From Hymenobacter translucens (GTDB lineage Bacteria; Bacteroidota; Bacteroidia; Cytophagales; Hymenobacteraceae), in contig NZ_JAJERB010000009.1 in assembly GCF_020685205.1 (NCBI RefSeq), positions 124,001-188,000 of the forward strand: 64,000 nucleotides of DNA. The letters run 5' to 3'. The notes below the pieces were generated by a model. That model did no database searches. It was not told where the DNA came from and saw nothing but the letters and a program-made list of their open reading frames with translations. This document shows positions 53,843 to 61,790 of this stretch, piece after piece; position 1 is the first letter of the stretch; each line of letters opens with the position of its first letter. The translations under genes were made by a program, and so were the position numbers.

Positions 53843-54679
53843 TTAGGCACCAATGGCCACGCGCTTGAAGTCGGTTACCGTCATGCCTTTCGACGTTTTG
53901 TCGAGCAGCTGAGCAATGGTCAGGGAGTTATCCTTCACGAACTCCTGGTTGAGCAGGGTGTTCTCCTTGTAGAACTTGTTGAGCTTGCCCTGGGCAATCT
54001 TCTCCAGCATGGCCTCGGGCTTGCCTTCGGCACGCGCCTGCTCTTTGCCGATTTCGATTTCGCGCTCAACGGTAGCGGAGTCCACACCGTCTTTGTCAAC
54101 GGCAACGGGCTTCATGGCGACGATCTGCATGGCGACGTCGCGGCCCACGGCCGTGATGTCGGCACCGGCAACGTTCTTCAGGCCTACGAGTACGCCTTTC
54201 TTGCCGTCGGAGTGGATGTAGGAAGCAACTTTCTCGGCGTTCAGCGTAGCGTAGGTCACGTCCAGCTTCTCGCCGATTTTGCCCATCAGGTCGGTGATGT
54301 GCTCCTGCACGGTCAGGCCGTCCTCTTCCTTGGCCGACAGTACTTCTTCTTTGGTGGTGGCGTTGGTACGCACAGCAGCATCGAGGATGCGCTGCACCAG
54401 CTCGCGGAAGTTAGCCACCTTGGCTACTGATTCCGTTTCGCAGGCCAAGGCTACGAGCTTGCCGTTCGAGCCATCTTCGCTAACCTGCACCAGTACTACG
54501 CCCTCGGAAGTGGCGTTGTCGGCGCGCTTGTCGGCAATCTTCTGACCCTGCTTGCGCAGAATGTCACGAGCGGCCTCGAAGTCGCCATCGGCTTCGGTCA
54601 GTGCTTTTTTACAATCCATCATGCCGGCACCGGTCATGGTGCGGAGCTTGTTCACGTCTGCGGCGGTAATTGCTGCCAT
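53843..54679 (-). CDS. tsf: Translation elongation factor Ts
   Basis: 278 residues. Recharges EF-Tu with GTP. N-terminal UBA-like domain (ITAADVNKLRTMTGAGMMDCKKAL, positions 4-27) with the conserved TGAGMMDCKKAL, then the two core subdomains (about 55-275). Length is normal. Last gene of the ribosomal group on this strand; an unusual 153-bp spacer with a perfect inverted repeat separates it from rpsB. Confidence 0.97.
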   Translation of the reverse strand: MAAITAADVNKLRTMTGAGMMDCKKALTEADGDFEAARDILRKQGQKIADKRADNATSEGVVLVQVSEDGSNGKLVALACETESVAKVANFRELVQRILDAAVRTNATTKEEVLSAKEEDGLTVQEHITDLMGKIGEKLDVTYATLNAEKVASYIHSDGKKGVLVGLKNVAGADITAVGRDVAMQIVAMKPVAVDKDGVDSATVEREIEIGKEQARAEGKPEAMLEKIAQGKLNKFYKENTLLNQEFVKDNSLTIAQLLDKTSKGMTVTDFKRVAIGA

Positions 54680-54680
54680 T

Positions 54681-54832
54681 GTTTGGTAGGAGTTAGTAGC
54701 TAGAAGCTAGGAGTTAGAATCAAAATGAGTAGGACGGAAAGAAGCTAGGAGCCAGGGGCCAGATTTGAATGGGCAAACTGCCTGCATCACAAATTCCAGC
54801 TCCTGACTCCTAGCTTCTAGCTCCTTGAAAGA
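54681..54832. repeat. TAGCTAGAAGC inverted repeat between rpsB and tsf
   Basis: A perfect 16-bp inverted repeat pairs 54698-54713 (AGCTAGAAGCTAGGAG) with 54807-54822 (CTCCTAGCTTCTAGCT). Words from it recur in between (GAAGCTAGGAGCCAGGGGCCAG). A small piece, AGAAGCTAGAAGCC, recurs near 60500. Being inside the rpsB-tsf transcript, it could set the level of tsf message. Confidence 0.78.
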
Positions 54833-55600
54833 CTATTCGTCAGCAGCCTGTTTTTCCTTGATGCCTTCGTCTTCCGACTGCTTTTTGTCAGCCTCGTCTT
54901 TGTCAACCTTGCGCTCCGACAGGCCTTCCTCGATGGCCTTGCCCATAGCGGTTACGATCAAAGCAATCGACTTCGATGCGTCGTCGTTGGCCGGGATGGG
55001 GAACTGCACGAGCTCGGGGTTGGAGTTGGTGTCGCAGATAGCGAAAACCGGGATACCCAGCTTCTGGGCTTCCTTCACGGCAATGTGCTCACGCTTCACG
55101 TCAACTACGAACAGGGCAGCGGGCAGGCGGCTCAGGTCGGCGATGCCACCCAGAACGCGCTCCAGCTTTTCCCGCTCACGCGACATCATCAGACGCTCGC
55201 GCTTAGCCATGGCGGCGTAGGCGGTGTTTTCCTTTACCATCTTGTCGATGGTGCTCATCTTCTTCAGCGACTTGCGAACGGTAGCGAAGTTGGTGAGCAT
55301 GCCACCCAGCCAGCGGTCGGTTACGAACGGCATCTTGAGGCGCTCAGCCTCTGCCGTTACGATTTCCTGCGCCTGCTTCTTGGTGGCCACGAACATTACC
55401 TTACGGCCGCTCTTGGCGATGTTGCGGATGGCCGAGGTGGCCTGCTCCAGCGAAGCCAGGGTCTTGTTCAGGTCGATGATGTGGATGCCGTTCTTCTCCA
55501 TGAAGATGTACGGCGCCATTTTCGGATCCCACTTGCGCGTAAGGTGACCAAAGTGGGCACCTGCGTCGAGCAGGTCTTTATAGGTGGTGGACTGAGCCAT
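54833..55600 (-). CDS. rpsB: 30S ribosomal protein S2
   Basis: 255 residues. N-terminus TTYKDLLDAGAHFGHLTRKWDPKM and the mid-region VMFVATKKQAQEIV and DRWLGGMLTNF are diagnostic. The last 40 residues are a charged tail (DEADKKQSEDEGIKEKQAADE). Lies 18 bp after rpsI on the minus strand. Confidence 0.98.
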   Translation of the reverse strand: MAQSTTYKDLLDAGAHFGHLTRKWDPKMAPYIFMEKNGIHIIDLNKTLASLEQATSAIRNIAKSGRKVMFVATKKQAQEIVTAEAERLKMPFVTDRWLGGMLTNFATVRKSLKKMSTIDKMVKENTAYAAMAKRERLMMSREREKLERVLGGIADLSRLPAALFVVDVKREHIAVKEAQKLGIPVFAICDTNSNPELVQFPIPANDDASKSIALIVTAMGKAIEEGLSERKVDKDEADKKQSEDEGIKEKQAADE

Positions 55601-55618
55601 GATAAATTTCCTCTGGGA

Positions 55619-56005
55619 TTAGCGTTTCGAGAACTGGAACGAGCGGCGTGCTTTGCGCTTGCCGAACTTCTTGCGTTCCACCATGCGGGGGTCGCGGGTC
55701 AGGAAGCCTTCCTTCTTCAGAGCCGGACGGGTATCAGCGGCTTCTTCCACAAGGGCCTTCGAGATAGCCAGGCGAATAGCTTCGGCCTGAGCCGAGATGC
55801 CGCCGCCGCGCACGTTGACCTTCACGTCGTACTGCCCGTTTTTCTCGAGCGTAGCGAAGGGCTGGTTCACGATGTTTTCCAGGAGCTCGTTGCCGAAGTA
55901 CGACTTCATGTCCCGGTCGTTGATAGTGATATTCCCTTGCCCGGCCTGCATGTAGATGCGGGCCACCGAGGTTTTTCTTCTACCAGAGGTGTTGGTGATT
56001 TCCAT
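55619..56005 (-). CDS. rpsI: 30S ribosomal protein S9
   Basis: 128 residues with the classic end KKFGKRKARRSFQFSKR, in which the basic tail reaches the P-site tRNA. VRGGGISAQAEAIRLAI is the family block. It follows rplM by 40 bp on the minus strand. Confidence 0.98.
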   Translation of the reverse strand: MEITNTSGRRKTSVARIYMQAGQGNITINDRDMKSYFGNELLENIVNQPFATLEKNGQYDVKVNVRGGGISAQAEAIRLAISKALVEEAADTRPALKKEGFLTRDPRMVERKKFGKRKARRSFQFSKR

Positions 56006-56045
56006 TAATGAAAAAATAAAGAGAAAAGGAGAAGCCGGTCAGGGC

Positions 56046-56498
56046 TTACAGTTTGTTCAAATCAGCGGGCTTGGGCTGCTGGGCTTCGTGCGGGTGCTCG
56101 GCACCTTCGTACACGAACAGGCTGCGGAACTGCTCCCGGCCAAGACGGTTGTGGGGCAGCATACCACGTACGGCGTGCTCGATTACGCGGGTCGAGGATT
56201 TCTCCATCACCTCACGCATCGACTTACGCTTCTGGCCACCGGGGTAGCCCGAGTGCGATACGTAGATTTTGTCGGTCATCTTTTTGCCAGTCACGCGCAG
56301 TTTGTCGGCGTTGATAACGATAACCGAATCGCCACAATCAGAGTTGGGCGTGAACGAGGGCTTGTGCTTGCCGCGCAGGATGTTAGCAATCTGGCTGGCC
56401 ACGCGGCCCAGCGGTGCAACGCTAGCATCAACGACGACCCAGCCCTTGTTGGCGTTGGCTTTGTTGACGGATTGCGTCTTGAAGCTCAGATGATCCAT
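56046..56498 (-). CDS. rplM: 50S ribosomal protein L13
   Basis: 150 residues from ATG 56498; the longer frame to 56591 runs through the promoter. Core GWVVVDASVAPLGRVASQIANILRGKHKPSF and HSGYPGGQKRKSMREVME are typical. First gene of rplM-rpsI-rpsB-tsf, the usual Bacteroidota order. The leader contains a small hairpin GTCCG-tttttcc-CGGAC just after the promoter. Confidence 0.98.
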   Translation of the reverse strand: MDHLSFKTQSVNKANANKGWVVVDASVAPLGRVASQIANILRGKHKPSFTPNSDCGDSVIVINADKLRVTGKKMTDKIYVSHSGYPGGQKRKSMREVMEKSSTRVIEHAVRGMLPHNRLGREQFRSLFVYEGAEHPHEAQQPKPADLNKL

Positions 56499-56561
56499 TG
56501 GGGAAATGAGTAAACGTTTGGAAATGAGATAGAACCCACCAGGGTCCGGGAAAAACGGACA

Positions 56562-56591
56562 CAAAGTTACCTTTCTATCCTGAAAAAACAA
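56562..56591 (-). promoter_or_regulatory. Full Bacteroidota promoter of rplM operon (TTG-N19-TAACTTTG)
   Basis: On the minus strand TTG at 56591-56589, exactly 19 bases, then TAACTTTG (56569-56562). This is a perfect match to the Bacteroidota consensus TTG-N19-TAnnTTTG. It gives a leader of about 55 nucleotides before rplM. Confidence 0.85.
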
Positions 56592-56646
56592 GCGGTACTG
56601 TACTATTTGTGATTGAGTTCCACGGACTTTCGCCCGTCAGCCACGG

Positions 56647-57360
56647 CTAGCGGTACTGCCGGAGCGTGTCGACCAGCACCCGGAAATCCTTGGGGTAGGG
56701 GGCCGCTACCGTCACCGGCTCCCCGTTGAGGCGGGCAAACGTAAGCTCGGCCGCGTGCAGGGCAAACCGCTTGATGAAGGGCTGCTCTTCGTCGCCTTCC
56801 TTCATATTAAACTTGCGCTTGAGGCTGGAAAGAAAGAAATGCTCGCCGCCGTAGAGCGTGTCGCCCACGATGGACGCCTGCAGATACATAAGGTGGAGGC
56901 GGATCTGGTGCATCCGGCCGGTGATGGGCTCGCACTGAACCAGGGTGTGGCGGGCAAAGGTTTCCAGGGTCGTGAAGTAGGTTTCGGCCTCCTTGCCTTT
57001 GTACGCCAGCCGGGCCTTGCCCTTGGTCGTGGTTTCGATGCTGCGGTCGACCAGCTTGCGGTCGAACTGGTGCACCCCGGCCGCAACGGCGTGGTAAAAT
57101 TTCTTTACCTCCCGGTTTTCGAACTGCATCGACAGGTGGCGGTAGGCCTCCGGGTTTTTTGCCAGCGCCAGGGCGCCCGACGTTTCCTTGTCGAGGCGGT
57201 GACAGGCCTGCATGTCGGGGTGGTGCTGCCGGGCCATGCGCAGGATGTTGGGGGCATTGCCCATCCGCTCGTCCAGCGTGGCCAGGTACGGGGGCTTGTT
57301 GATGACAACAAAGTCGTCGTCTTCAAACAGAATCAGGTCTTCGAAATCGGGTAGCTTCAT
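56647..57360 (-). CDS. RluA family pseudouridine synthase
   Basis: 237 residues from ATG 57360 (the longer frame to 57372 would overlap the promoter). The catalytic motif is CHRLDKETSGALAL with the active Asp, followed by GRMHQIRLHL, which is shared by RluA-type enzymes. No S4 domain is seen at the N-terminus, as in RluA-like short forms. Makes pseudouridine in rRNA or tRNA; the site is unknown. Confidence 0.92.
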   Translation of the reverse strand: MKLPDFEDLILFEDDDFVVINKPPYLATLDERMGNAPNILRMARQHHPDMQACHRLDKETSGALALAKNPEAYRHLSMQFENREVKKFYHAVAAGVHQFDRKLVDRSIETTTKGKARLAYKGKEAETYFTTLETFARHTLVQCEPITGRMHQIRLHLMYLQASIVGDTLYGGEHFFLSSLKRKFNMKEGDEEQPFIKRFALHAAELTFARLNGEPVTVAAPYPKDFRVLVDTLRQYR

Positions 57361-57369
57361 AGCGGCCCG

Positions 57370-57377
57370 CAAAGGTA
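57370..57377 (-). promoter_or_regulatory. -7 element of the pseudouridine synthase (TACCTTTG)
   Basis: Full match on the minus strand, 9 bp before the ATG at 57360; it decides the start codon in favour of 57360. Confidence 0.55.
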
Positions 57378-57401
57378 CGAAGATGGAGTTGGGTCTTGAA
57401 G

Positions 57402-57467
57402 AGTAGTTGTTGGTGGTTGGTTATCCGTTGTTAGAGTCGTTCTGACAACGGACAACGGACAACTAAC
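57402..57467. repeat. GTTGTC/GACAAC inverted-word repeat, copy 4
   Basis: GTAGTTGTTGGTGGTTGGTTATCCGTTGTTAG on one side, TGACAACGGACAACGGACAACTAAC on the other, around core AGTCGTTCT. Lies between the histidine kinase stop and the pseudouridine synthase promoter. Confidence 0.72.
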
Positions 57468-58515
57468 CTACCAGCTGGCGGGGGCGCGTCAGCTTGAACT
57501 CCAGAACGGTACCCTGCCCGACCTCGCTCCGGACCCGGATGGTAGACTTGTGCGCTTCGACGATGTGCTTGCTGATGGCCAGGCCCAGGCCCGAGCCGCC
57601 CGAGTCGCGGGAACGGCTTTTGTCGATGCGGTAGAACCGTTCGAAGATGCGGCTCTGGTGCTCCTTGGCAATGCCTTCCCCATCGTCGCGCACGGCCACG
57701 CGCACGGCTTTGCTGCCCTCGGTGAGCGTGACGGTGACGTGGCCCTGTTCCCGGCCGTACTTGATGGCATTGTCAATGAGGTTTACCAGCACCTGCCGGA
57801 TGCGGTTCCGGTCGGCCAGCACCGGCATGCCCTCCTCCGGCAGCCGGGGTGGGAAAAGCTGAAGCTTTACGTCGCGCTGGGCCGCCTTCAGCTCCAGCTG
57901 CTCGAAGATTTCCGTGACCAAAGCCGCCAGGTCAAACGTCTGCCGGCGCATGCGCACCACGCCCTTTTCCAGCTGGGAAATCGTGACCAGGTCCTGCACC
58001 AGAGCGTTGAGCGTATCGAGGCTGACGGCCGTTTTCTGCAGAAACCGCTCCCGCACCTGCTCGTCGTCCACGTCGCCGTCGAGCACGGTGTGCAGAAAGC
58101 CCTGGGCGGCGAAGATGGGCGTCTTCAGCTCGTGCGACACGTCGGCCAGGAACTCCCGGCGCAGGGCCTGCAGGCGTTTCAGCTCGTCGATTTCCTGCTG
58201 CTTGCGCTCGGCCATCTGCACAATCTCCTCCCGCATCCGCTTCAGGGGCTCGGGCCGGAACAGGAACTTGTTCGACAGCCGCCGGAACTCCTTGCGCTTG
58301 ATGTGCTCGAGGTCGGCGTACAGGTTGTTGACTTCCCGAAAAATCAGCGCCTCAAACGACAGGTACACCAGAATAAAGCACCCCGACACCGTGAGCCCCG
58401 CCGCCAGAAACGCTTCCCGAAACGACATCGTCGTCACTGCCCAGGCAAACGTGGTCAGCGTGGCTGCCACGAGCAGCGACAAAATCAGCGCAATGGTGCG
58501 GGACGAGAGGTTCAT
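57463..58515 (-). CDS. Sensor histidine kinase (PhoR-like)
   Basis: 350 residues from ATG 58515. Two membrane spans at about residues 8-28 and 36-58 with only about seven residues between them, so there is almost no outside sensor. HisKA domain with phospho-acceptor His128 (LADVSHELKTPIFA), then HATPase with N-box NLIDNAIKYGRE, G1 RDDGEGI and G2 GGSGLGLAI. Likely phosphorylates the response regulator upstream. A CACCTTTG -7-like element lies at 58522-58529. Confidence 0.93.
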   Translation of the reverse strand: MNLSSRTIALILSLLVAATLTTFAWAVTTMSFREAFLAAGLTVSGCFILVYLSFEALIFREVNNLYADLEHIKRKEFRRLSNKFLFRPEPLKRMREEIVQMAERKQQEIDELKRLQALRREFLADVSHELKTPIFAAQGFLHTVLDGDVDDEQVRERFLQKTAVSLDTLNALVQDLVTISQLEKGVVRMRRQTFDLAALVTEIFEQLELKAAQRDVKLQLFPPRLPEEGMPVLADRNRIRQVLVNLIDNAIKYGREQGHVTVTLTEGSKAVRVAVRDDGEGIAKEHQSRIFERFYRIDKSRSRDSGGSGLGLAISKHIVEAHKSTIRVRSEVGQGTVLEFKLTRPRQLVG

Positions 58516-58616
58516 TCCAGACAAAGGTGCCGCTATCTTGACGGAAAGCGGAATAACGGAGTAGGGCCGAACGGGAGTGTTCTGCTGCGGCAAACGGACA
58601 CTAAACGGGCAACCTG

Positions 58617-59315
58617 CTACTCCTTGTTGAACTTGTAGCCCACGCCCTTGATGGTCTGAATGTGGTGGTCACCCACCTTCTCACGCACCTTGCGCACGTG
58701 CACATCCACGGTGCGGGCCAGCACAAACACGTCGTTGCCCCAGATGTTTTGCAACAGCTCGTCGCGCCCGAACACCTTGTGGGGCGAGGCGGCCAGAAAC
58801 GACAACAGCTCAAACTCCTTTTTTGGCAGCATAATCTTCTGCCCGCCCTGGTACACGGCGTAGCCGGTGCGGTCGATGGTCAGGCCGTTAATTTTGATGG
58901 TTTCCGACTGGGGCTGCGGGTCCCGGTCGCGGCGGGCGTAGGCTGTAAGGCGGCTGAGCAGGGCCCGGGGCTTAATAGGCTTGGCAATAAAGTCGTCGGC
59001 GCCGGCGTCGAAAGCAGCTACTTCCGAAAATTCCTCGGCCCGGGCCGTTAGGAAAATGATATAAGTGTCGCGAAACTGGGGCTGCTCCCGCAGCAGCCGG
59101 CAGGTGGCAATGCCGTCGAGCTGGGGCATCATCACGTCCAGCAGAATGATATCGGGCTTTACCTCCGCCGCCATTTCCAGGGCCCGGCGGCCGTTGGGCG
59201 CGCTGCTGACGGTGTAGCCCTCCCGGCGGAGGTTGTATTCAAGCAGCTCCACAATGTCCGGGTCGTCGTCGACTACGAGAATCTTGTAAGCGGTAGGGGT
59301 GGTAGAGCTTTGCAC
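58617..59315 (-). CDS. OmpR/PhoB-type response regulator
   Basis: 232 residues from a GTG at 59315, chosen over the ATGs at 59423 and 59432 because the receiver domain starts at residue 11 (KILVVDDDPD) and a TATTTTTG -7 element lies between them at 59367-59374. Phospho-acceptor Asp60 (IILLDVMMPQ), conserved Thr/Lys in FLTARAEEF and IAKPIKPRAL. C-terminal winged helix about 135-230 (LPKKEFELLSFLAASPHKVFGRDELLQNIWG). It is 101 bp ahead of the kinase gene. Confidence 0.93.
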   Translation of the reverse strand: MQSSTTPTAYKILVVDDDPDIVELLEYNLRREGYTVSSAPNGRRALEMAAEVKPDIILLDVMMPQLDGIATCRLLREQPQFRDTYIIFLTARAEEFSEVAAFDAGADDFIAKPIKPRALLSRLTAYARRDRDPQPQSETIKINGLTIDRTGYAVYQGGQKIMLPKKEFELLSFLAASPHKVFGRDELLQNIWGNDVFVLARTVDVHVRKVREKVGDHHIQTIKGVGYKFNKE

Positions 59316-59366
59316 AGGACGTCGGCGGGTTGAGGGTGAGGAAGAGTAAAAGAACAGCCGTGATGA

Positions 59367-59374
59367 CAAAAATA
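59367..59374 (-). promoter_or_regulatory. -7 element of the two-component operon (TATTTTTG)
   Basis: Full TAnnTTTG match on the minus strand, about 52 bp before the GTG start at 59315. Confidence 0.55.
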
Positions 59375-59430
59375 CCGGTGGCGGCGGTGCGGGCAGTGTT
59401 ACGTTTTTGTGAAGCACGGTCATGGCAGGC

Positions 59431-59462
59431 AAAAAAAAAGCGACCCGGCGGGGTCGCTTGAA
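59431..59462 (-). terminator. Terminator of the DUF3108 gene
   Basis: Stem CAAGCGACCC / GGGTCGCTT-type with a run of nine A (T on the minus strand) at its left. Confidence 0.82.
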
Positions 59463-59469
59463 AAGGAGG

Positions 59470-60297
59470 TCAGTTTTTGGCTACCAGATTCAGCCGGTTT
59501 TTCAGGCCCTGGTATTTGTACATATCCACTTTAACGGAGCCGACGACAAGCTCGGCTTGGATGAGCACCGGAATCTTGTTCCGGTCGTCGGAGAGATACA
59601 CCGAAACCGCATTCTCTCCGCTGAAAAGCTTGTTTTCCGGCATCCGCGGAACCAGCCGGATGGTGCGAATCACGCCGGCCTTGGTTTCCACCGTTTCCCG
59701 TCCCTTGTAGATGACGTCGAGGTTAAACACCTGCCCGTCGAAGAAGCCCTGCACGCGGATAAGCTCGCCTACCTTGCGCTGGTCGTAGTTGAGCGTGCGC
59801 AGAAAGAAAAAGCCGCTGACCATATCCTGCACGTTGTTGGGCACCTTGAAGGATTCCTTTTTCAGCGGATCCTTGTCGTCGCCCCGGCTTTCGACCAATG
59901 CCATATCCCGGGAATGGTCGAAGTCGACGGTTTCCTTTTTGCGGTAGCGGTTTTCCTCGATGTTGCGGAAAAACTTCTGGGGCAGAATGCTGGTGGTGTC
60001 GATGTAGGACCGCCAGGTGTCGCGGATGCGCAGGAAGTAGTCGAAGGAGCCGATGGTGCGGCCCGTGACGGTGGCCTTGTAGCAGGGCCGGTCGTTCACC
60101 CGGTGAATGTCACCGGCAATCTCGATGGTGGCGTCGGCCGCGTTGATCAGGCCGTAGTGGACCTTGTACCTGACGACCTCCCCCTTGGTAAAGCTGTTGT
60201 TGGGCACCGACCGGATGACGTCGCTGGGGCTAAACGCCAGCAGCAGACCCAGGGTGGGCAACAGGAGGGGAGCAGACAGGAGCCAGCGACGATTCAT
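59470..60297 (-). CDS. DUF3108 exported protein
   Basis: 275 residues from ATG 60297 (the frame to 60321 adds eight). Signal peptide NRRWLLSAPLLLPTLGLLLA. DUF3108 pattern: FTKGEVVRYKVHYGLINAADATIEI near the start, HRVNDRPCYKATVTGRTIGSFDYFLRIRDTWRSYID, and the C-terminal PVLIQAELVVGSVKVDMYKYQGLK. A periplasmic beta-barrel-like fold is likely. Function unknown. Single gene. Confidence 0.85.
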   Translation of the reverse strand: MNRRWLLSAPLLLPTLGLLLAFSPSDVIRSVPNNSFTKGEVVRYKVHYGLINAADATIEIAGDIHRVNDRPCYKATVTGRTIGSFDYFLRIRDTWRSYIDTTSILPQKFFRNIEENRYRKKETVDFDHSRDMALVESRGDDKDPLKKESFKVPNNVQDMVSGFFFLRTLNYDQRKVGELIRVQGFFDGQVFNLDVIYKGRETVETKAGVIRTIRLVPRMPENKLFSGENAVSVYLSDDRNKIPVLIQAELVVGSVKVDMYKYQGLKNRLNLVAKN

Positions 60298-60519
60298 GGA
60301 AGTGTGTACGAAGGTAATCAATCAAATGCAGCCTCCTATACGCAAAGGCAATGCCAGCAAGATTTACCGGCGCATAGCGGCTCCCCGGCCTTTCTAGCGC
60401 AGCTGCTGCCGTTTATGTTGCACGTTGGTCTTTCAGATTAGCTAGTTAGGTTCAGCTGGAAACAAAAAAGCCCGCTGCGGGTGCAGCGAGCTTTTTACAG
60501 AAGCTAGAAGCCAAAAGGC

Positions 60520-61602
60520 TTACAGCGTATCGTCGTCTTCGTCGCCTTCCTCAACCGGGATGGCAGCCAGCGCAGCGGCAGGCTCACCCTTCACCAGGTC
60601 CCGGATCTGCTGCTCGATCTTGTCGGCCAGCTCGGGGTTGTCGTGCAGGATGGTTTTTACGCCCTCGCGGCCCTGGCCAAGCCGGTCGCCGTTGTAGGAG
60701 AACCAGGAGCCCGACTTGGCAATGATGCCCATGTCGACGCCCAGGTCGAGGATTTCACCGATTTTGCTGATGCCTTCACCGTAGATGATGTCGAACTCGA
60801 CCACCTTGAAGGGCGGGGCCACTTTGTTTTTTACCACCTTCACCTTGGTGCGGTTGCCGGTCACGTTGTCCTTGTCTTCCTTGATCTGGCCGATCCGACG
60901 GATGTCGAGGCGAACCGAAGCATAGAACTTCAGGGCGTTACCACCAGTGGTGGTTTCGGGGTTACCGAACATCACGCCAATTTTCTCACGCAACTGGTTG
61001 ATGAAGATGCAGCAGCAGCCGGTTTTGTTGATGGTACCGGTGAGCTTGCGCAGGGCCTGGCTCATGAGGCGGGCCTGCAGACCCATCTTCGACTCACCCA
61101 TGTCGCCTTCCAGTTCGCCTTTGGGCACCAGGGCGGCCACAGAGTCAATCACGATGATGTCGATGGCACCCGAGGAAATCAGGTGGTCGGCAATTTCGAG
61201 GGCCTGCTCGCCATTGTCGGGCTGGGCGATGAGCAGGTTGGTGGTGTCGATACCCAGCTTTTCGGCGTAGGCTTTGTCAAATGCGTGCTCGGCGTCAATG
61301 AAGGCGGCAATGCCACCTTTCTTCTGCGCTTCGGCAATGCAGTGCATGGTCAGCGTCGTCTTACCCGACGATTCCGGGCCGTAGATTTCCACTACCCGGC
61401 CGCGGGGCAAGCCGCCGATGCCGAGGGCAATGTCGAGACCCAGCGAACCGGTGCTGATGGCCGGAATATCGACCACCTTGTTGTCGCTGAGCTTCATTAC
61501 GGTGCCTTTGCCGTAGGCCTTGTCCAGCTTGTCCATGGTCAGCTGGAGGGCTTTCATTTTTTCGGCGTTGGCGTTGACGGCTTTGTCAGTAGTAGCAGCC
61601 AT
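60520..61602 (-). CDS. recA: Recombinase A
   Basis: 360 residues. Strand exchange and SOS co-protease. Walker A GPESSGKTT at 75-83, Walker B IDIIVIDSVAALVPK, DNA-binding loop region GVMFGNPETTTGGNALKFYASVRLDIRR, and an acidic tail ending EEGDEDDDTL. Length is slightly above E. coli RecA. No lexA or recX is beside it. Confidence 0.99.
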   Translation of the reverse strand: MAATTDKAVNANAEKMKALQLTMDKLDKAYGKGTVMKLSDNKVVDIPAISTGSLGLDIALGIGGLPRGRVVEIYGPESSGKTTLTMHCIAEAQKKGGIAAFIDAEHAFDKAYAEKLGIDTTNLLIAQPDNGEQALEIADHLISSGAIDIIVIDSVAALVPKGELEGDMGESKMGLQARLMSQALRKLTGTINKTGCCCIFINQLREKIGVMFGNPETTTGGNALKFYASVRLDIRRIGQIKEDKDNVTGNRTKVKVVKNKVAPPFKVVEFDIIYGEGISKIGEILDLGVDMGIIAKSGSWFSYNGDRLGQGREGVKTILHDNPELADKIEQQIRDLVKGEPAAALAAIPVEEGDEDDDTL

Positions 61603-61790
61603 TAGAAAGGGGTTAGGGATAAATGCTTAGGTTTGGTGAATGTAGCCTTTTGAGGGCGTTTTTACAAGTGTTGGGCCGGCTTTCTTGCGGGCTGGGAAGC
61701 CTGCTTTCGGGTGGCTATTCGAAACCGCCGGAGTCTATATTCCGTTCCCGCAATGCTAAAAAAATTTGCTGAAAAAGGGGTAAAGATTGT

